Below are positions 13,801 through 26,200 of a stretch of 64,000 bases of DNA, in pieces; position 1 is the stretch's first letter, and the number at the start of each line of letters is the position of its first letter. The notes beneath the pieces were generated by a model. The model searched no databases and was not told the origin of the DNA. It was given only the letters and a program-made list of their open reading frames with translations. This DNA comes from Rehmannia glutinosa. Its lineage: Eukaryota > Streptophyta > Magnoliopsida > Lamiales > Orobanchaceae. The stretch spans positions 94,192,616 through 94,256,615 of the forward strand of contig CM071924.1 in the NCBI GenBank assembly GCA_016081115.2. The letters are read 5' to 3'. Position numbers and translations under genes: made by a program.

Positions 13801-16800
13801 TATATTTTTGGATTCTTGTAATGCTTTTTTTTTCTTCACTCTACATTTATGAGTACGCCAAAGTGCTCCAATCGATCGCAACACATAATCCTTACCTTCT
13901 TCTCGCTATAATGAACTTCTTCTCGCAATATATGAAAGAAGTTGACTGAATTTAGAATACATAGGTTCACAAAAAGAAGTGGATTAAGGTAATAGTAGAA
14001 ATATGCTAGAGTACACAGTCTAATGAAGAAATACTTATCTTGCATAATTTTCAAAGAATCATATACCTTCACATAATTCCAGATTTTATCCTTGTCACGA
14101 ACTCGGTGCCAATTAAGCTCATTTAGAGGTGCAAGATTGGAGTCTCGAGCCAAAGATCCTAAAAACCGACTAAATTTATCTAACGTCTCCTTATCCGGCC
14201 CAATCGGCTGACCTAATCCATTCAAAATAATAGGCTTGCGGTCATTTATTGTCCATCCATGGACATCTTTGCTCAAACTTGGTCCTCTCGTTCGCTTTTT
14301 TTTCCGTTCCACTGCACATATTTGAAGGAAAAGAAAAAAATGACAAGCATACATCAAAGTCTATGCCTAAAATATATACTTATGAATCTCAAATGTCGAC
14401 ATTGTTAATTATATTGGTCAGTACTGGTCAAATCCGGGGAATATCGGTCAAGACTGGCTAATACCGGCCAAAATCGGATTTAATTATTTTTTCTTTTATA
14501 AAAATTGAAATTATAAACTTAATGTTTAGTATATATATGTCATAATTCAAATCAACCAAGAATTCAAATCAATTATTTAATATTTATGTTATGATTCAAA
14601 TCAATTATCTACATTTTAAATAATTCAAACAACAATTTTAATTAATTAAAATATTAAATTTGGACAAAGCTCTATAATATTGGCATAGAGGGTGTTTGGC
14701 TAAGCTTATTTAAAACATCTTATAAGCTCCTACATCTGATAAGTTGTTTTAGAAGCTTATAAGATGTTAGATCTTATTTTAAAAATAAGTTGTCAGAGTG
14801 TTTGGATAAAATAAGATAGTTGAGCTTATAAGTGTTTTTTATATCTTATAAAATTATTAAGTTTATTTTTGTCTTTTGAATGTTTGAAATAAGGAGCTTA
14901 TAAGCTCTTTTAAAAAAGTTGGGGTGAAGGTACTTTTTTAAGAGTTTATAAGCTCTCCATGCTTTTTTAGAGTTTATAAGCTCTTTTGGAACTTATAAGC
15001 TCTTAAACATCTTATAAGCTGTTTTTAAGAGCTTATAAGCTCAGCCAAACACCCTCATAGACAATCAATCAAAACTCTTGGCCCGGACAACGTCCTAGGC
15101 GTAGGGGAATTACATACTAAAATATAAAAAATAAAAAATCTATATAACTTCTCTTTTTATATCAATATAATTGTTTCTTAGTTTTTGTAATGTCCTATGA
15201 AATATTTCTCAACTTGAAAAAATGATAATGCTTTTGATTTTTGGAGATTTCAGTCTTACAAGTCTTCAAGTGTTGTTTTAAGTTTTTGTGGGGTTGTCAA
15301 TCGTGTCGTGTTTCGTGTTCGTGGATCGTGTTTTGACACGTGTATAACAAACCGACACGAATACGAGCACGACCCGTTTAATTATTCGTGTCAAGATACA
15401 AGACACGAATACAACCCATTTATGACACGGGTAACCCGAACACGACACGAAAAAACCTGTATAATTTAAATTCGACATGAAAAAAATAGAGAAAAAGCTA
15501 GAATTACAAATAAGAAAAAAATATTAAAAAAATATTAAAAAATTATCAATAAATACACACCTAAGTTTTTGTAATATCCTTAAAGTAACAATATGATTTT
15601 TGTAATATGTGTGCATATGCTTTTATATAGTCACATTTTATTGTATATATATGTGGGTTTGGGTCCGAAAATATAGGTATGAATCCGATTTTGCCCCATT
15701 TGTCAGCAAAATTGAATTTTTAATTCGATCTTAATATAAAAAATCCAATTCGATTAAATTCTATTCGAAATTAATAAATAAATTTCGAATTGGGTTTTAA
15801 AATATTAATTCGATTAATTTAATTTGAGGAAATCAAGGTTCGGTTCAATGAACACCTCTAAGCAAAAATACAGTGACACCCTATGAACTTCTCAATGTAA
15901 CGTTATCCCCTTTACAAAATCAGCTTAGAATTTATAATTAAGACTGTTTGATCTTAAGAACGCTGGTTTAAGAATGAGTGATTGCCCTTCTCCGGCCCGT
16001 ACTGCCCAACCTGAGAACGGACAGCTAATGCGTTCCACTTATTGAATAGGGTTCTATGGTCGGTCCGTGACCCCTCTTAGTATATCTTGAACATATGCGT
16101 CCCAAATTAATTTGATTTACATTATTCTTTTATTTGATAATATTTGTACATCTTGTAACTCAAACTTTAATAAACTTAAACCATAGTTGAATATAATAAA
16201 TATAAAAAACATTAAATATGAACGATAATGAAGAAAAATAATGTATTGACTATTTATTTTAAATAAAATTTGAATATTAGCAAAAAAAATGAATAAATAT
16301 AGGTAAATTACATTTTGTCTCCTTAAGTATGTGAATTTATTTCACTTTGCCACCCACTGTGGAGGTAGTAAAGTGTAAAAAAATGTCATGTTCAGGGGGT
16401 AAAATGTCACAAAAAATGTGAAGGTAGCAAATTATAAAAACTTGCATTGTTTAGAGGCTTAAAAAATCTGAAGTTAATATTTACTTTGAATATAAATATT
16501 CAAAATAATTTATATGCTCAATATTTTGGTTTATTTGTATTCTCATTTATTATGAAAATTGTTTTATGATTTGAATACATAAGTTACCAATCATTTTTCA
16601 AAAAATATATAATTTAAAAATATTTCTCTACATCATAAAAAATTTAAAACTAAAATTAAAAATATTTAAAATATTATTATAAATTATAAGCATGTGACTC
16701 AGACCCATCCCTAGCTATTACTCTGTTTTGTGAACAGTGTCCTAGATAATCCAAGAGATATAGCCATGAAGAGCAAAATAAAAAAGAATCCCCATTTCTT

Positions 16801-17745
16801 GAAGAATCAAAATAATGGTGAGAAGTACCATTTGTTGGAGACATGTAGATCATTAGAATATAGAAATGGAAACTTTGATGCAACTGGAAAAACAATATAC
16901 TTCTCTTTCTTCAAAAAAAGAGAGAGAATACAAGTAGTGCAAGTATAAAAACCTCACATCATCTCTTTGTTTATAAGAGCATTTGTGTTTAAAGAAACAA
17001 AAGATCCACGCGTCTTGAGATGAGCAATAAAGCAGAAAACTTAAGAGGCTTGAAATAAGCTCTATTTATGTTCCAGCGAAGTGGCGAGAACGTCTGGAAA
17101 CCAGAGAAAAACTAAAATCTCTTCCATAAATTGATAGTATAACCTGTAGTCAAACGGATAGAGGAATTTTCGTTAAATGGACAGGCATCTTGAACAAATG
17201 ATCACAGGGGGATTCCCTCAAAATTACCTGCGGGGATAAAATAAGAAAACTCCACATTCCATCAAAGCTCTGAAAAATCACAAAACAAACTATCTCCGCA
17301 AAATTTGTCTTCCCTAACCACTTTGGTTCCCGCAATCCATCACCAGGATGGTAATAACATAATAGGTTCAAAACTAAAATTAATGGAAAACCAATAGTAT
17401 TAACTTTAGGAGAACACAATCGAGACCTCCGAAATTCAATGAGAGATAACATTTAAACCACTAAAAATTGAAAACTCAAAGAAATATCAAGGAAAAACTT
17501 CTCATAAGGCTATATCTAATGTTATTTTCCAAAATACAAATGGTTTCCAAAATAACATAGTCAAATAATACCTCTAATGAAAATGTTGAGTTTCTTAAGA
17601 ATCAAATTCAAGCACCTATCCATTCCAAATCTGTATCATCTATATCTGAGTTATTCTCATGGCTCTCAATTGTTCTTTGATTGTACACAATATTATGATG
17701 CTCCTCAAGGACAGTGGGAGGTACACCTTTCCTACACCACCTAGT

Positions 17746-17797
<52 letters not shown>

Positions 17798-20700
17798 ACC
17801 ATAGTCATTATCCTATCCTCAACAGATTCACTTGGTTCAACCAAATATGTATCCTCAGTTTGCTCCTCAAAATTAAAGAATTCTTTTGCCAACTTTTTCA
17901 TTACATAATACCAACCCTCTTCAGTAGAATCTTTCACGTAGAAGACTTGATGAACTTGTGATGCCAAGACAAAAGGATCATCACCATAACACAACTTGTT
18001 AAAATTAACACGGGTGAGACCCTGGACATCGTTTTCCACATGAAACCACTCACAACTGAACAAGATAACATTGAAAGAACCCCAATAGTCTAGCTCAATA
18101 ATCTCTTGTATCCTCCCATAGTAAGTGACACCATCAAGACTAGGATTATGATCCTTAGTATCGAAAAACTTGAAGTTAAAGGCGCATCAAGTTACTCCAC
18201 TATTTTGTGTTTTGCATTTTGCATCACGTTCTTGAGTATAAAAGCTATAGCCATTGATGAAGTACCATATGTATCTCCTTGCGATATTAGAAGGGCCTAA
18301 TGCTAACCACTTTATATGGTCAGGAACTTCTTCAGACTCAACTTTTTCTCTAAACCAAACCATGAATTCTTGGCTATGTTGTTGAGCTTGTCTCCACCTT
18401 TTTCTCTGCTTATCTCTGGACTTTTTTTTAATCATATCTTCGTGGTCCCTGCATTAGTCAAAAAAATCATAATTACTCAAATTCAATAGTTGAACAACAT
18501 ACATTTTAGGATAAATAGGATATATACAAAAAATTATAAACTTACTCAATGTATTTCTCAACTAGCCCATCCTGGCAATTAAACAATACATATCGATGTG
18601 CTATCTTTTGTGTGTCTGAATCTAGAGAGAATGCTCCTTTCTTCCCCTTCTTTCTTCTCCCAAGAGGATGACCCATCTTAGGAAATATAGGCGATCTCTC
18701 ATGAGTTGCAACAACTTTCTCGTAGTTTTGGTTAAAGATCTTGGATTTCTTCTTTGCACCATCATGCAAATATCTTGAGCAAAATATCAGACACTCTTCT
18801 GCCAAATAACCTTCTGCTATAGAGCCTTTTCAGATGACTCCGATTCCGGACATATGATTTCAATTTTCCAAGGTACCTTTCGATTGGGTACATCCACCAA
18901 CCACCATCGTCCACTCAACCTAACTTCATTAACTAAATGAATAATTAAATGAATCATGATGTCGAAAAAAAGAAGGTGGAAATATTTTCTCAAATATACA
19001 AAGAATTTCAACTATTTCACGTTGTAGGATATCTAAATCTTGTGGATTGACAACTTTATTGCATATGCCTCTAAAGAAAGCACTTAATCTTATCAAAGCT
19101 AGAGCAACATGCTTAGGTAAGGTTTTTCTAACAGCAACTTGAAGTAAATATTGCATCAAAATGTGTGCATCATGACTTTTGTAACCTGATATTTTCAATT
19201 CGTGCATTTGCACACAACGTGCAATATTCGATGCACACCCTTGTGGCAGCTTGACATTTTTCAGAACTTCACAAAACAAAGTTTTCTCCTCTTTTGTCAT
19301 TGAAAAAGATGCTTTAGGCAACATGTAGCGCTTGCCCAAAGATTCAATAGGGTGTAGTGAAGTTCTTATCCCCATATCTTTTAGATCTAACCGAGCATTA
19401 AGATGATCCTTTGTTTTTCCTGGTATATCCAACAAAGTCCCTAGAACACTATCACAAATGTTTTTCTCTATGTGCATGGCATCAAGATGATGACGAGATG
19501 CATTATGCTCCCAATAAGGCAAATTGAAAAAGCAAGACTTTTTTCTCCATGGGCAATTGTCCTCTTTTCTTCTCGGTTGTGTCTTACCAAATTTATTTTT
19601 GAAGTCTTGCAATAAATGTAGGATCTCAGTCCCTGTTAAAGGATCTGGGGCTGGCCTCTTCTCAATTTCCCCATTGAAAGACTTCTTGTCATGACGCCAA
19701 CAATGATTTGCATCTAAAAATCTACGATGGGCCATATAGCACGATTTTCTACTATGACTCAAATACAAATGCTCTGTTTCGTAGTGACAGTATGGACATG
19801 CGTACCTTCCTTTTGTGCTCCAACCAGACAACATAGCATACCCAGGAAAGTCACTCGTTGTTGATTGTAAAGCAACACGCATCTCAAATGTTTGGCGCTT
19901 TGAAGCATCATAAGTATCCACCCCAAACTCCCACAAATCTTTTAGCTCTTCCACTAAGGGTTGAAGGTAAACATCAATGTCATTTCCTGGGGAAAGAGGC
20001 CCTGGGATGAGTAATGATAATATAAGGTACTCTGACTTCATAAACAACCATGGTGGTAAATTATAATTAATTAAAACCACAGGCCATGTGCTATGTGTGG
20101 TGCTCATGGTTCGAAATGGATTAAATCCATCACTAGCAAGCCCCAATCGTATTTACGAGACTCTCGAGCAAAATGTGGATATAAGGAATCAAAATCTTTC
20201 CAAGATGTACCGTCTGCTGGATGTCGTAAGTTCCCATCTTTGATTCTTTTCTCATCATGCCACCTCATATAATCAGCTGTTTCAGCACACATATACAACC
20301 TTTGCAGTCTAGGTTTTAATGGAAAATGCCAAACTACTTTAGCTGAATTCGGCTAACATGCTGAGACAAATCAATATCATTAATCCCTTGTTGCTTTTCA
20401 ACTTCTTTCCACCTTGAAGCATGACAAACATGGCAAGATGTGGCACTTTCATGGTCCTTCCAGAAGAGCATACAATCATTCCGACATGCATCAATCTTCT
20501 CATAATGAAGACCTAAATCCTTCACCAACTTCCTAGCTTCATTGAACGACTTGGGCGTTTGACTTTGAATCAAATCTTGGATGATCTTGAGAAGCTCAGA
20601 AAAGGCAATATTACTCAACCCATGAACACACTTGAAAAGGTACAACCGAATGATGAATGATAGTTTAGAAAATGATTTACATCCTGGATATAACTCTTGT

Positions 20701-23249
20701 TTACCATCCTCAACCAACTTAAAGAACTTCTTAGCCTCTACATTGGCATCCTCATCGATATCTTCGTGGAAGCGTCCTTGATGGTCATTGGAAAGCTTAT
20801 CAACCAGATCCCTATGAGTATCATATATCAAACTTTCCATGTCATCATGCACAATATTCCTCTGTGTATTTGGCATAGAGGATATACCCTTGTCCTTGAA
20901 ATGCCATTCTTTAATCTCTGGACCAATTCCATTGGCAATCAAATGATTATACACTTCACCTCTACGATACCAAAAACGATTATAACACTCCTTACACGGG
21001 CAACTTATCTGATCCCCCTCAGCTCGAGTAGAAAAGGCATAATCTAGAAAATCCTCCACTCCTCTAGCATACTCATTACTAGACTGTGGGTAATTGATCC
21101 AACTGTCCATTTCATTGTGCATGATCAGACCTTAATAGAAAGTAGAACACATAAAAAGTTTAGAGTAAAGTAATAAATTACACACTTCAAAACAAGTAAT
21201 ACATTACAAGACTAAGGGATTACTTACCTATTTTAAATCATAAAAGGTTAATAATACTCATGAACTTTAGTGCATGACATGTCTAGTTACTCGATAAATA
21301 TTGGGAGCCTTGGCTCCATATTTGCCTGCTATGCTAAAACAGACACATAGCAAACACAGATGATGGCTTTATTTAAGCTCTTAAATAATTAAGTAGACTA
21401 TACAGAAACTTTAGTCCATGTACTTAAATACCCATCAAGAAAAAGAAAAACTCGAGAACAAACATTATACAATGCATAATATCAAAATAGTAGAAACAAA
21501 ATTGAAAGCAAGCCTGGAAGAAAATAATGGTCTTTGTATACAAGGAAATTAGGATAATCTTAGGTTTAGTTAGCTTCGTGTACAATATACAATTAACATA
21601 TTTTGTGGCAAATATATTAGGGGCTTCCAGATTCGTATTACCGATACACGTAACCATATGGTAATTCAATAAACAGAATTTTCAGCACGACAATTTACCA
21701 AACCGAATACAAAACCAAATTTAATTGATTTAGTTTGGTAATTACCAAACTTTCATGTGACTATTCTGATACATGCCTTACCCCTGTGCAACTTGGAATG
21801 ACTTAGTGTTTTATCCCTTGGAAAAAAGACAGCAGTCTCATAAACATGTTAGCAATGCATGTATCCTCAAATATCACATTTTGAATTATGGTACTGCGTT
21901 TTGTTAAGTTACAGGGTATATTTTTCCAGGATGTTATCATATTTTTATTTCTTAGGACATCAGTAAAATGTAGTGATATTGGCTGTACTATTTTAAAGGG
22001 AAAAAAAAAACTTAAGTCCATATGGGCATTTCATCAAACAACAAAAGGGCATTATTTGGTTATACGAAACTTAAAAATCCTTTATCACATCTTTTAGCCA
22101 CTATCTTCCTCAATCAATAAAAAAAATTAATAAATAAGAACTAGAAATCAAGAATTACCTTATTTAGGGATTGAAACCAAAAGATTTTTGCTGGTAAGCT
22201 GTTACTAGCGTTTTGTTGGGTCAAGTGAACAGACCAAAGATTGGAAGATGGTGGTGGCTCGTGGCTACGGTGGTGACCGGTAAGCAATAAGAACGGGTGG
22301 GCTTGTGGCTAGAATATCTCCTCACGGTTGCAAATTGAATTTCGAGTGCTTGAATGGAAACGATCGAGATTTATACCTGAACTATTAACTTCATGTTTCT
22401 CAAAATAAAAAAACTATTAACTTCATGAAAATGCTTAATATTTTAAAATCCAAAAAATTAAACTACATATAAATATATATATATATACATATAACTTTGT
22501 CTACAGATTATATGCTTAATTAAATAAAGTGTTAGTCTTGTTTAATTAACGTCATACAATTTTATGTCACCAAAATCGAGCTAAGAATTGTTACAAGTTT
22601 ATTAAATAAAGTGTTACCTAAAGTATTTTTTAATTAAAGTGATACCTATTTGTTTTACAAAAAAATTAACAAAAAAAGTGTTACTTACAAAGTGTTACTT
22701 ATTTAAAAGTGTTACATATAAGTGTTGCTTATTTAAAAGTGTTACATATAAGTGTTACATATTAGTAAAGTGTTACAAAAGTGTTACATAATATTATATT
22801 ATAAAAAGTGTTACCAACATGTGTTACATAAAGTACCTTATGTAAAAAGTGTTACAATTTAGTGTTACATAAAATCATTTATGTTGTAGTGTCAATTACG
22901 TCTTTCTCGTTTTCGAGCCTAACGATTTTATATTCTTCCTCTAGTATTAATACTTGATCGAATGACTACGACTTTAGGAATATTAGACCTCCAACAATTT
23001 AGGAGTACATTCCAATCCTTATCCTAATATTTCATCTTATTCTATAATTCATCTCAACCAATTTCCCAATCAATTTTTCTTTTAAAAAAAAGAAATAATA
23101 CGTAATTCTAAATATTTAATTATAGATATTTATAATTTTTATTTTCTTTCGATTTTTTTTAAAAAATTTTTTTTTTATATTTTTAAAAAATTTCGAAAAT
23201 TACCATAAATGGGGAGGTTGTTTCATATTCTTTTCAAGACCTACAATTA

Positions 23250-23280
<31 letters not shown>

Positions 23281-26200
23281 TTACATATATATATATTATT
23301 TTTCCTCAACTTTTGGTCACATGCTTAAAGGATGGACAAACCTTTCTTGCCACCAAATTTTAATAAATAAAAATAACAACACCATGATTATTATTCCCTC
23401 CAACTTTTGGCTCATTGTCTTAAAGGAATCAATCACTTTTGTTATTTTTGTTTTCTTTATCAACCAATAATCTTCATTTCATAATTATCATAAAAACACA
23501 AGACTTGCTCCCATTTTCCTCTCTAAAGTATCAAATTCTTCAAACATAAGGTAAGAAAATTTTCATTTCTCCCAACTCTATTTTTCTTCTCCAATCCTCA
23601 ACCTTATACCTTCACCATCTAATTATGTTGAATCCTTCTTGTTGAGGTACTCCTAGAGAAATTTCTTGAAGAATTAGAGTCTTAGATTTGACTACAAGCT
23701 TCAAGAGTAAATTCAAGACTACACATTTTTAAGGTGAGAAAAATTATGGTTTAGTATTTTCCTCTTGATAACATGAAAATTAATTTTTGACTCAAGAATA
23801 TGAATTTTTGGAGCTTAGGGGCTGACCTACATCATCTCAAGTTGAGGTTAGAGGCTTGAAGGAAAATTTCCATTTTTGAAACTACTTGAAGACATTAAGG
23901 TGAGTAGTAACCATTTAGTCCTAGTATATTTCCTTTAGACTTGAGACTTTAATTTTAACACCAAAATATGGTTTGGATACCATTTAGGGGCTGATCTTCA
24001 AGAGTTTGAGTCAAGAAGTGGATTCAAGAAAGAAGACTACATTTTTAAATCAACCCGAGAAACTACTACGAGGTGGGTGGAAAAATCCTTTCAACTTCTA
24101 GGTGTTTTAAATTAAAAATATGCATGTAGTATTTTGTTATTGAGCACTTGAGATATATATATTTATTGCATGCTATTTTCTTGTATCAAGTTGGAAAATT
24201 TCTCAAGTGTTGCTCGAAAATGCTATTTATCAAAAAATAGGACATACACGTACACTTTATTGTTGTACTTGATGAATGCTTGTGTGAAATGGACATGTAT
24301 ATTTATGACTCTTGAAATCCATGTTTTGTATGACTTAGAACCTGGACAAGTCGAGCATAATTGATTAAATTTTGATTTTTGGACTTAAAATGCAAAAATG
24401 GAAAGTTGGTGGACTTAATTGCAAGAAAATAAAACTTAAGGGACCCCTCTGTAATTTTTGATTTTTGGGACTGAACTCAGGTTCAAAAATTATGTTTTGA
24501 CATTTTAATAAAGTTTTAAAAGTTTTTAGATAAATAAAATCAACCCTTAAAAGCCCAAGGACTAGATTGTAAAATTTTAGAAGTTTAAGGGCTATTTTGC
24601 AATTTTCGAAACTGTACCAGACCCTAATTTTAAAATTTGAAATTTTAACTCTTAAGGGACTGGAAATAAAATATTTTAAGTGTATTCCAAAAATCCAAGT
24701 GTTTAGAGCTTGGAAAGTAATTTTATAAAAATTGAGGGACCAAATTGTAAAAGATTAAACTTGAGGACCAAATTACAATTTCCAGGACTTATGCAGTCCA
24801 TGCACCTGGAAATACTAATTTAACTATAACATAATTATATCTAGGACCCAAGGTTCAAATTTCATAACAATTGGACCCCTAAAAGCCTTAAAGGCAATTA
24901 TTTCAAAATGGGACAAAAATGAGATTTTAAAAGTTAAGGGACCTATACTTACTTCTTTTTAAAACTGCTTTTGTCCCAATACCCCACTGACCTTAGTGAC
25001 ATTTTACAACTGGAATCACATTAAAATCCCTTTCGGTTTGTGAGTTCCAATTATTTTAAACTTAGAGCCCGAAATGGCAATTTTAACAAATTTGGGGCCA
25101 ATATGAGAATTTTATAAAAACTCGACCTCAAAACTTCAAAACCCTGAATCTCTGAACAATTTGGAGAATTTAGGAACTGACCTCATAATTTTTCAAGGTC
25201 GGAATATTTATTTATTCAATTTTTAACCCCAAAAGTATTGGTTTTTACGAAATGGGGCTAAATTGTAAATTTTCTTTTATCAAGGACCTAACTCAAATTA
25301 TTTTTCTTTTAATAAAACAGCCATGGACCCTCTGACTTCAATTCTTAATTAAAATATTTTATTTTCTCAAAAACCCCTTGACTTATCGGACGCCTTGACC
25401 GATTAATACCCGATCACGGGGCGACTTCCTCGTCTTGCGATTTGAATCTATAATGGGACTTATGTTCCACCTAATCTTTCAAGATATCGAAGATTACTTA
25501 TCCTCCCGATAATCATCTTCATCCAAATAACTCCACCAACGCCATAATTGCTACTCGCAAATTTTCAAAATTTTCTGAATCGCTTCCTCTGAATCAATAA
25601 TACTCATTGCTGGTTGACTACCCGAACTTGTATTTACTTTCCTCGCTGAGTCAACTTAGTGTGTCGAGCTCACGATCGGAATGGATACGGGGGATGGAAC
25701 CGGCAGCTCGGCCGCTATTCCACTCTTCTTCGCCCCATCGCCCTAATCCCGCAAATCGAGGGACGGAGTTTGTCCGAGGGAAGCGGGTCGTAGTACATGA
25801 GGTATAATCATGATTATGACAGATCCGAGCCTTGCTAGCTCCACTGTGGATTTTGTCTTTGCCTATAGAGCGATAAGGTGATAGGTCTTGGACCATCTTA
25901 CTCGGGAGTTACAAGGAAGAACGAAGGAATCGATGTCTGATCCACACGATTCTGGAATTAATCGGACCCGTTTTGTTGGCGCTACAAATCCATACGCAAC
26001 CGCTACTTGTATTGCATAGGTTGGCGCTACAAATCAGTATGCAACCGCTACTTGTCTTGCATAGGATTGGCGTTACAAATCCGTACGCAATCCTCATGTC
26101 TGCTTGAACCATAGTGCCTACGTGACCACGAACTGTATTCTTAAACTGTATAAGTATATTAATTAAATATATTTATCACGACGCTTGTGGATTGTGTGTG

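Larger units (their letters stand above)
10885..22891 (-). mobile_element. Large CACTA (En/Spm) element with transposase genes
   Basis: 12,007 bp. Starts CACTACAACATAAA (10885) and ends TTTATGTTGTAGTG (22891), flanked by the 3-bp duplication TCA (10882-10884, 22892-22894). Subterminal regions carry many AAGTGTTAC/GTAACACTT words. It encodes on the minus strand a TNP2-like transposase (17608-21122) and a second TNPA/Transposase_24-like gene (12300-14357). Both contain frameshifts, so it is autonomous by design but probably inactive. It is inserted in the solo LTR 44 bp beyond the Pack-CACTA element. Confidence 0.93.

Noticed and set aside
17659..17961. Plus-strand ORFs with Ile or Ser runs
   Set aside because: Shadow frames of the GAT repeat in the minus-strand TNP2-like tail.
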